Source of the DNA: Candidatus Bipolaricaulota bacterium
GTDB taxonomy: Bacteria > Bipolaricaulota > Bipolaricaulia > RBG-16-55-9
DNA length: 8,806 nt
Reading direction: 5' to 3'
NCBI GenBank assembly: GCA_015487455.1
Contig: WFPR01000015.1
Span: 1-8,806 of the forward strand
Part shown: piece after piece, positions 5,726-8,806 of the stretch
How positions within the stretch are numbered: the first letter of the stretch is position 1
How the letters are laid out: each line of letters begins with the position of its first letter
The notes under the pieces: model-generated
Told to the model about the DNA's origin: nothing
Database searches by the model: none
The model's input: the letters and a program-made list of their open reading frames with translations, nothing else
Made by a program: the position numbers and the translations under genes

Positions 5726-6412
5726 ATGACGCTGATCAAGAAGGTGCTCATCGGGCTGTTCGCGCTGCTGGGGATCGGGATCACGGGGCTGATCACGTAC
5801 TCGTACTTCTTCCTGCAGCGGGGGCCGGAGAGCTTAGCGGAGCTGCGCCAGCGGGCGGAGCAGACGGCCCTCGACCGGGGGCGGATGATCATCACCCTCA
5901 GCCGAGGCCAGTTCCTCGACAAGGAGGCCGAGGTCCACCCCGATGTGACCGCCCCGTTCCCCGGGTTCCGGGCTCCGGACTTCGCCTTTGAAGATTTAGA
6001 GGGGAAGGTCTGGCGGCTGAGCGAGCTGCGGGGGAAGCCCGTTTTGTTGAATTTCTGGGCCACCTGGTGCCCGCCCTGCCGCAAGGAGATCCCGGATCTG
6101 CAGGCGTTCCACGAGCAGTACGGCGATCGCATCGTGCTGTTGGGGATCAACTGGGGCGAGGACCCCGAGGACGTGAAGGAGTTCCTCGAGCGCTACGGGG
6201 CCACCTACACGAACCTCCTGGACAGGGACGGGCTGTTCTTCGTGAGGTACCAGCTTACGGGGCTGCCCACCTCCTACTGGATCGACGAGGAGGGGATCAT
6301 CCGCGGGATGTGGCTGGGGGCGATGAGCCTGGAGGACATGGTGGAGGGCTTCCGCAAGACGACCCGCGCCCTGGAGGACCTCCCGAGCCCGAGCTCCGAG
6401 GGCGCCCCGTAA
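5726..6412 (+). CDS. Membrane-anchored TlpA/ResA-type thiol-disulfide oxidoreductase
   Basis: This 228-residue protein has an N-terminal signal anchor (about 5-30), a linker, and a thioredoxin-fold domain of the TlpA/ResA (AhpC-TSA/Redoxin) type. The active site is WCPPC at 114-118 (Cys115, Cys118) in FWATWCPPCRKEIPDL, preceded by the typical APDFAFEDLEGK entry and RGKPVLLNF strand. The cis-proline lies in the GLPTSYWID segment, and the GVNWGED-like central part (here LLGINWGED) is also typical. It reduces extracytoplasmic disulfides, for example the CxxCH of apocytochrome c or the Cys pair of CuA/Sco proteins, and would be recharged by the CcdA-type protein upstream. Start: ATG at 5726 with GGGAGG at 5712-5717, 8 bases upstream. 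The exact client cannot be read from the sequence; nearby copper and Rieske genes make a respiratory-complex assembly role attractive. Confidence 0.9.
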   Translation: MTLIKKVLIGLFALLGIGITGLITYSYFFLQRGPESLAELRQRAEQTALDRGRMIITLSRGQFLDKEAEVHPDVTAPFPGFRAPDFAFEDLEGKVWRLSELRGKPVLLNFWATWCPPCRKEIPDLQAFHEQYGDRIVLLGINWGEDPEDVKEFLERYGATYTNLLDRDGLFFVRYQLTGLPTSYWIDEEGIIRGMWLGAMSLEDMVEGFRKTTRALEDLPSPSSEGAP

Positions 6413-6448
6413 GCCGCTCGCGCCCCTTTGCCCGCACCGGCTCCCGCC

Positions 6449-6477
6449 TTGACAACCCGGCCGCGAGGGGGTAGAGT
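6449..6477 (+). promoter_or_regulatory. Promoter of the Rieske-copA unit
   Basis: A consensus -35 TTGACA (6449-6454) and a -10 TAGAGT (6472-6477, four of six matches) are separated by exactly 17 bases, so transcription should start near 6484. The palindrome at 6485-6504 begins right at this start point. The upstream gene ends at 6412. A weak GGGCGC/GCGCCC stem (6400-6405 with 6420-6425) overlaps that stop codon and is not a convincing terminator. Confidence 0.8.
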
Positions 6478-6484
6478 ACCCTTG

Positions 6485-6504
6485 CCCACCCCACCTGGGG
6501 TGGG
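6485..6504 (+). promoter_or_regulatory. CsoR-like copper operator palindrome
   Basis: CCCACCCCACCTGGGGTGGG: two 8-bp half-sites, CCCACCCC and GGGGTGGG, are exact reverse complements around a 4-base centre (ACCT), the outer A and T also pairing. It covers the predicted start of transcription and ends one base before the ribosome binding site. From memory, the Mycobacterium tuberculosis CsoR operator has the same half-sites and a 4-base centre. CsoR proteins release DNA on binding Cu+, and copA is a usual target; copA is the second annotated gene downstream. No csoR gene is in the window. An alternative is an mRNA hairpin hiding the ribosome binding site. Confidence 0.72.
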
Positions 6505-6522
6505 TAAAGGAGCGAAGGGACG

Positions 6523-7143
6523 ATGACGACGCGAGAGCCCAGGAACGGCGAGACGTTCGAGCCCTCCCCCGAAGCCCGGCGGATGAGCCGCCGGAAGTTC
6601 CTCGTTCGCCTGGGGCTGGGCTCGCTGGCCCTCACGGCCGCGGGCGCCGTCAGCGGCATCGGCTCGTACATCCTCCCCCGGGTGAACTTCGAGCCCCCCT
6701 CGGCGTTCACCGCCGGGAGGCCCGAGGACTACGACGTGGGAGAGATGCGCTTAATCGAGTCCCAAGCCGTGTTCATCTTCCGAACGCCTTACGGGTTCCA
6801 GGCCGTCTCGGACATCTGTACCCATCTGGGGTGCGCCTATCAGCCCTACGGCCCCCCGGACGAGGAGTACGCCCAGGTCCACGCCCACTGCCCCTGCCAC
6901 GGCTCGGTCTTCGCCCGCGACGGCCGGGTGCTGCGACCCCCCGCCCCGCGGCCCGTCCCGTTCTACTTCATGACGATCAACCCCGCGGGGCTGCTCGTGG
7001 TGGACAAGGGGGTCTACGACCCCACCGACGAGCTGAGCCGCCTGAGCGGCGAGGGGATCGGCCACAACCTCTACCTCGACCCGGAGACGGGCGACCTCGT
7101 CGAGGGGCCGCTGCCCACCGGGGAGGACCTCCGCTTCGGGTAA
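6523..7143 (+). CDS. Tat-exported Rieske 2Fe-2S protein
   Basis: This 206-residue protein carries a Tat signal anchor (SRRKFLV at 22-28, hydrophobic to about 50) and a Rieske domain. Cluster box 1 is CTHLGC (99-104) and box 2 is CPCHGS (123-128). By family rules the iron ligands are Cys99, His101, Cys123 and His126, with a Cys104-Cys125 disulfide, and all are present. The following LRPPAPRPVPFY stands for the usual GPAPRPL loop. These are features of bc1/b6f-type (QcrA/PetC-like) Rieske subunits that transfer electrons outside the membrane. No cytochrome b gene lies in the window, so complex membership is unproven. A 50-residue tail follows the cluster domain. Start: ATG at 6523 with AAAGGAG at 6506-6512. 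The later ATG at 6583 has no good site. It shares a promoter and CsoR-like operator with copA, an unusual setting. Confidence 0.92.
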   Translation: MTTREPRNGETFEPSPEARRMSRRKFLVRLGLGSLALTAAGAVSGIGSYILPRVNFEPPSAFTAGRPEDYDVGEMRLIESQAVFIFRTPYGFQAVSDICTHLGCAYQPYGPPDEEYAQVHAHCPCHGSVFARDGRVLRPPAPRPVPFYFMTINPAGLLVVDKGVYDPTDELSRLSGEGIGHNLYLDPETGDLVEGPLPTGEDLRFG

Positions 7144-7153
7144 GCGCGCTGCG

Positions 7154-7170
7154 GCTGCAGCTGCAGCTGC
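7154..7170 (+). repeat. Short CTG/CAG palindromic tract
   Basis: The tract GCTGCAGCTGCAGCTGC contains the perfect 14-bp palindrome GCAGCTGCAGCTGC at 7157-7170, just after the Rieske stop codon. It is a near-tandem GCAGCT repeat. It could form a hairpin between the Rieske and copA coding regions, but no U-tract follows, so it is unlikely to be a terminator. Confidence 0.4.
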
Positions 7171-7192
7171 GGGGCCGGTGCAAGGGGACGAC

Positions 7193-7261
7193 ATGCGCCC
7201 GATGAGCAAAGCCGAAGGCGAAAACGGACACGATCCTGACGACAGACGTAGACAGACCTAG
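7193..7261 (+). CDS. Possible 22-residue peptide between the Rieske gene and copA
   Basis: ATG at 7193 is preceded by AAGGGG (7182-7187) at 5 bases and opens a 22-codon frame that ends in TAG at 7259-7261, touching the copA ribosome binding site (AGGAGGTG, 7260-7267). The peptide is short, hydrophilic and rich in Asp, Arg and Glu, with a single His and no Cys. It could couple translation of copA to the gene before it, or be a chance frame. No family is recognised. Confidence 0.22.
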   Translation: MRPMSKAEGENGHDPDDRRRQT

Positions 7262-7275
7262 GAGGTGCGAAGCCG

Positions 7276-8806
7276 GTGCAGGAACTGAAGACGAAGACGG
7301 AGAGCCCGGAGCGAGCGGACCGAGCCGAACGCGTGGAGCTCCCCATCAAGGGGATGACGTGCGCCTCGTGCGTGGCCCGCGTCGAACGCGCCCTGAAGGA
7401 GGCGCCCGGCGTCCGGGACGCGCAGGTCAACTTCGCCGCGGAGCGGGCTTCGGTGGTGCTCGACCCCGAGGCGGGCTCCCCCCAGAAGCTCGTGGAGGCC
7501 GTTCGCGGGGCCGGCTATGAGGTCCCCGCCGAGGCGCTCACTCTGCGGGTCAAGGGGATGACGTGCGCCTCGTGCGTGGCCCGCGTCGAGCGCGCCCTGA
7601 AAGGGGTCCCGGGGACGCTCAAGGCGGAGGTCAACTTCGCCGCGGAGACGGCCCACGTCGAGTACATCCCCGGGGTCGCCTCCCCTCAGGACTACATGAA
7701 GGCCGTTCGGGACGCGGGCTACGAGGCCCACCTCGCCGAGGAGGACGAGGGGCTCGACGCGGTGGAGCGCCAACGGCGCGAGCACGAGGCGCACCTCCGC
7801 CAGCTGCGGATCAAGCTGTTTGTCGGGGGATCGGTGAGCGTCCTCGTCCTGCTGGGGACGTACGCGAAGTGGTTCCCCGGGCTCCCCTTGGCGGACGTGC
7901 TGGGGAACCCCTACGTGATGTGGGCCCTGGCGTCCGTGGTGCAGTTCTGGGTCGGCTGGCAGTTCTACAAGGGGGCCTGGGCGGCGCTCAAGCACCGCTC
8001 CGCGGACATGAACACGCTGATCGCCGTGGGCACCTCCGCGGCGTATCTCTACAGTGTGCTCCTCATCCTGTTCCCCAAGTTCTTCGAGGCCCAGGGGATC
8101 GCCCAGGAGGTCTACTTCGACACCTCGACCATCATCATCACGCTCATCCTGGTCGGGCGCTATCTGGAAGCGGTGGCCAAGGGGCGCACCTCGGAGGCGA
8201 TCCGCAAGCTGATGGGGCTGCAGGCCAAGACGGCCCGCGTGGTCCGCGACGGCCGGGAGGTGGAGGTCCCCGTCGAGGAGGTGCGCGTCGGGGACGTGGT
8301 GGTCGTGCGCCCCGGCGAGAAGATCCCCGTCGACGGCGTGGTCCTGGAGGGCCACTCCTCCGTGGACGAGTCGATGATCACCGGCGAGTCGATCCCCGTC
8401 GAGAAGAACCCCGGCGATGAGGTCATCGGGGCCACGATCAACAAGACGGGGACCTTCAAGTTCCGGGCCACCCGCGTGGGCAAGGACACCTTCCTCAGCC
8501 AGATCATCAAGCTGGTGGAGGAGGCCCAGGGTTCGAAGGCCCCGATCCAGCGCCTGGTGGACAAGGTCACGGGCGTCTTCGTCCCCGCGGTGATGCTCAT
8601 CGCGCTGGGGACGTTCGTCGTCTGGTACTTCTTCGGCCCGCACCCGGCGCTCACCTACGCGCTGCTCAACGCCATCTCGGTGCTGATCATCGCCTGCCCC
8701 TGCGCGCTGGGCCTGGCCACCCCGACGTCGATCATGGTCGGGATGGGCAAGGGGGCCGAGCACGGCATCCTCATCCGCAGCAGCGAGGCGCTCGAGCGGG
8801 CCGGGA
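7276..8806 (+). CDS. copA: CopA-type Cu+-exporting P1B ATPase, 3' end beyond the window
   Basis: The first 510 codons of a copper-translocating P-type ATPase are present. The start is GTG at 7276, with AGGAGGTG at 7260-7267, 8 bases upstream. Two N-terminal heavy-metal-associated domains carry identical GMTCASC motifs (26-32 and 94-100) with Cys pairs 29/32 and 97/100. A linker leads to membrane helices from about 178 on. The actuator domain shows the dephosphorylation motif TGES at 369-372 in DESMITGESIPVEK. The ion-path CPC motif (Cys474, Pro475, Cys476, in IACPCALGLATPTS) marks the Cu+/Ag+ subgroup. The phosphorylation DKTGT motif and the ATP-binding domain lie past the right edge, so intactness cannot be judged. 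It should pump Cu+ out of the cytoplasm. It probably shares the CsoR-like promoter with the Rieske gene, as the 132-bp gap has no clear promoter. Confidence 0.95.
   Translation, partial: MQELKTKTESPERADRAERVELPIKGMTCASCVARVERALKEAPGVRDAQVNFAAERASVVLDPEAGSPQKLVEAVRGAGYEVPAEALTLRVKGMTCASCVARVERALKGVPGTLKAEVNFAAETAHVEYIPGVASPQDYMKAVRDAGYEAHLAEEDEGLDAVERQRREHEAHLRQLRIKLFVGGSVSVLVLLGTYAKWFPGLPLADVLGNPYVMWALASVVQFWVGWQFYKGAWAALKHRSADMNTLIAVGTSAAYLYSVLLILFPKFFEAQGIAQEVYFDTSTIIITLILVGRYLEAVAKGRTSEAIRKLMGLQAKTARVVRDGREVEVPVEEVRVGDVVVVRPGEKIPVDGVVLEGHSSVDESMITGESIPVEKNPGDEVIGATINKTGTFKFRATRVGKDTFLSQIIKLVEEAQGSKAPIQRLVDKVTGVFVPAVMLIALGTFVVWYFFGPHPALTYALLNAISVLIIACPCALGLATPTSIMVGMGKGAEHGILIRSSEALERAG
7346..7397 (+). 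repeat. 52-bp direct repeat, copy 1 (first HMA domain of copA)
   Basis: Positions 7346-7397 match 7550-7601 with a single difference (A7386 against G7590), 204 bases or 68 codons apart. A second identical block of 20 bases follows at the same offset (7424-7443 against 7628-7647). The stretches between are much more diverged. Confidence 0.9.
7550..7601 (+). repeat. 52-bp direct repeat, copy 2 (second HMA domain of copA)
   Basis: This is the partner of the 7346-7397 block, encoding the GMTCASCVARVERAL core of the second metal-binding domain. Near-perfect DNA identity, including third codon positions, points to recent domain duplication or gene conversion; selection on the protein alone would not preserve silent sites. 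Confidence 0.9.

Noticed and set aside
3871..6150. 759-codon open frame on the - strand
   Set aside because: It spans parts of four convincing + strand genes and yields low-complexity Arg, Pro, His and Gly sequence with no domain. It is a product of high GC.
6400..6425. GGGCGC/GCGCCC stem as terminator of the TlpA-like gene
   Set aside because: It is only 6 bp with a 14-base loop, overlaps the stop codon, and is followed by CCTTTG rather than a U-tract.
7258..8763. 501-codon open frame on the - strand opposite copA
   Set aside because: It is low-complexity Asp, His, Arg and Gly sequence. The + strand carries all expected CopA motifs in this region.

Overview
The window is a compact, high-GC bacterial segment with strong GC preference at third codon positions and GTG and TTG starts beside ATG. 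All seven recognisable genes and one small hypothetical gene lie on the + strand. I see no tRNA, rRNA, CRISPR array or mobile element. The taxon cannot be fixed from the sequence. Two Tat signals, a thioredoxin/CcdA pair, a Rieske protein and a DUF3105-like protein would fit a high-GC respiring or thermophilic lineage such as Chloroflexota, Deinococcota or a deep-branching candidate phylum; this is inference.

Left part (1-980): a membrane-anchored DUF3105-like protein with a Cys pair and a HxxxH motif, followed by a tiny secreted or membrane-anchored Cys/His-rich protein that has its own near-consensus sigma-70-type promoter. Middle part (981-4911): a Tat-exported family 5 (oligopeptide/nickel/heme type) substrate-binding protein, a perfect 12-bp stem-loop, then two DppB/DppC-type permeases. 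No ATPase gene accompanies them here. Next (4912-6412) come CcdA (thiol-reducing membrane conduit) and a membrane-anchored TlpA/ResA-type thioredoxin, a pair that normally keeps extracytoplasmic cysteines reduced for cytochrome c or copper-centre assembly.

Right part (6413-8806): a clear promoter (TTGACA, 17 bp, TAGAGT) whose start region is covered by the near-perfect palindrome CCCACCCC-ACCT-GGGGTGGG. This matches in layout and half-sites what I recall of copper-responsive CsoR operators. It drives a Tat-exported Rieske 2Fe-2S protein and then a CopA-type Cu+ P1B ATPase with two near-identical N-terminal metal-binding domains. The ATPase runs off the right edge.

Taken together, the flanks look like a metal (probably copper) and extracytoplasmic thiol/redox homeostasis region into which an incomplete peptide-type ABC transporter is embedded. 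The most noteworthy signal is the CsoR-like operator placing a Rieske protein in the same transcription unit as a copper exporter.
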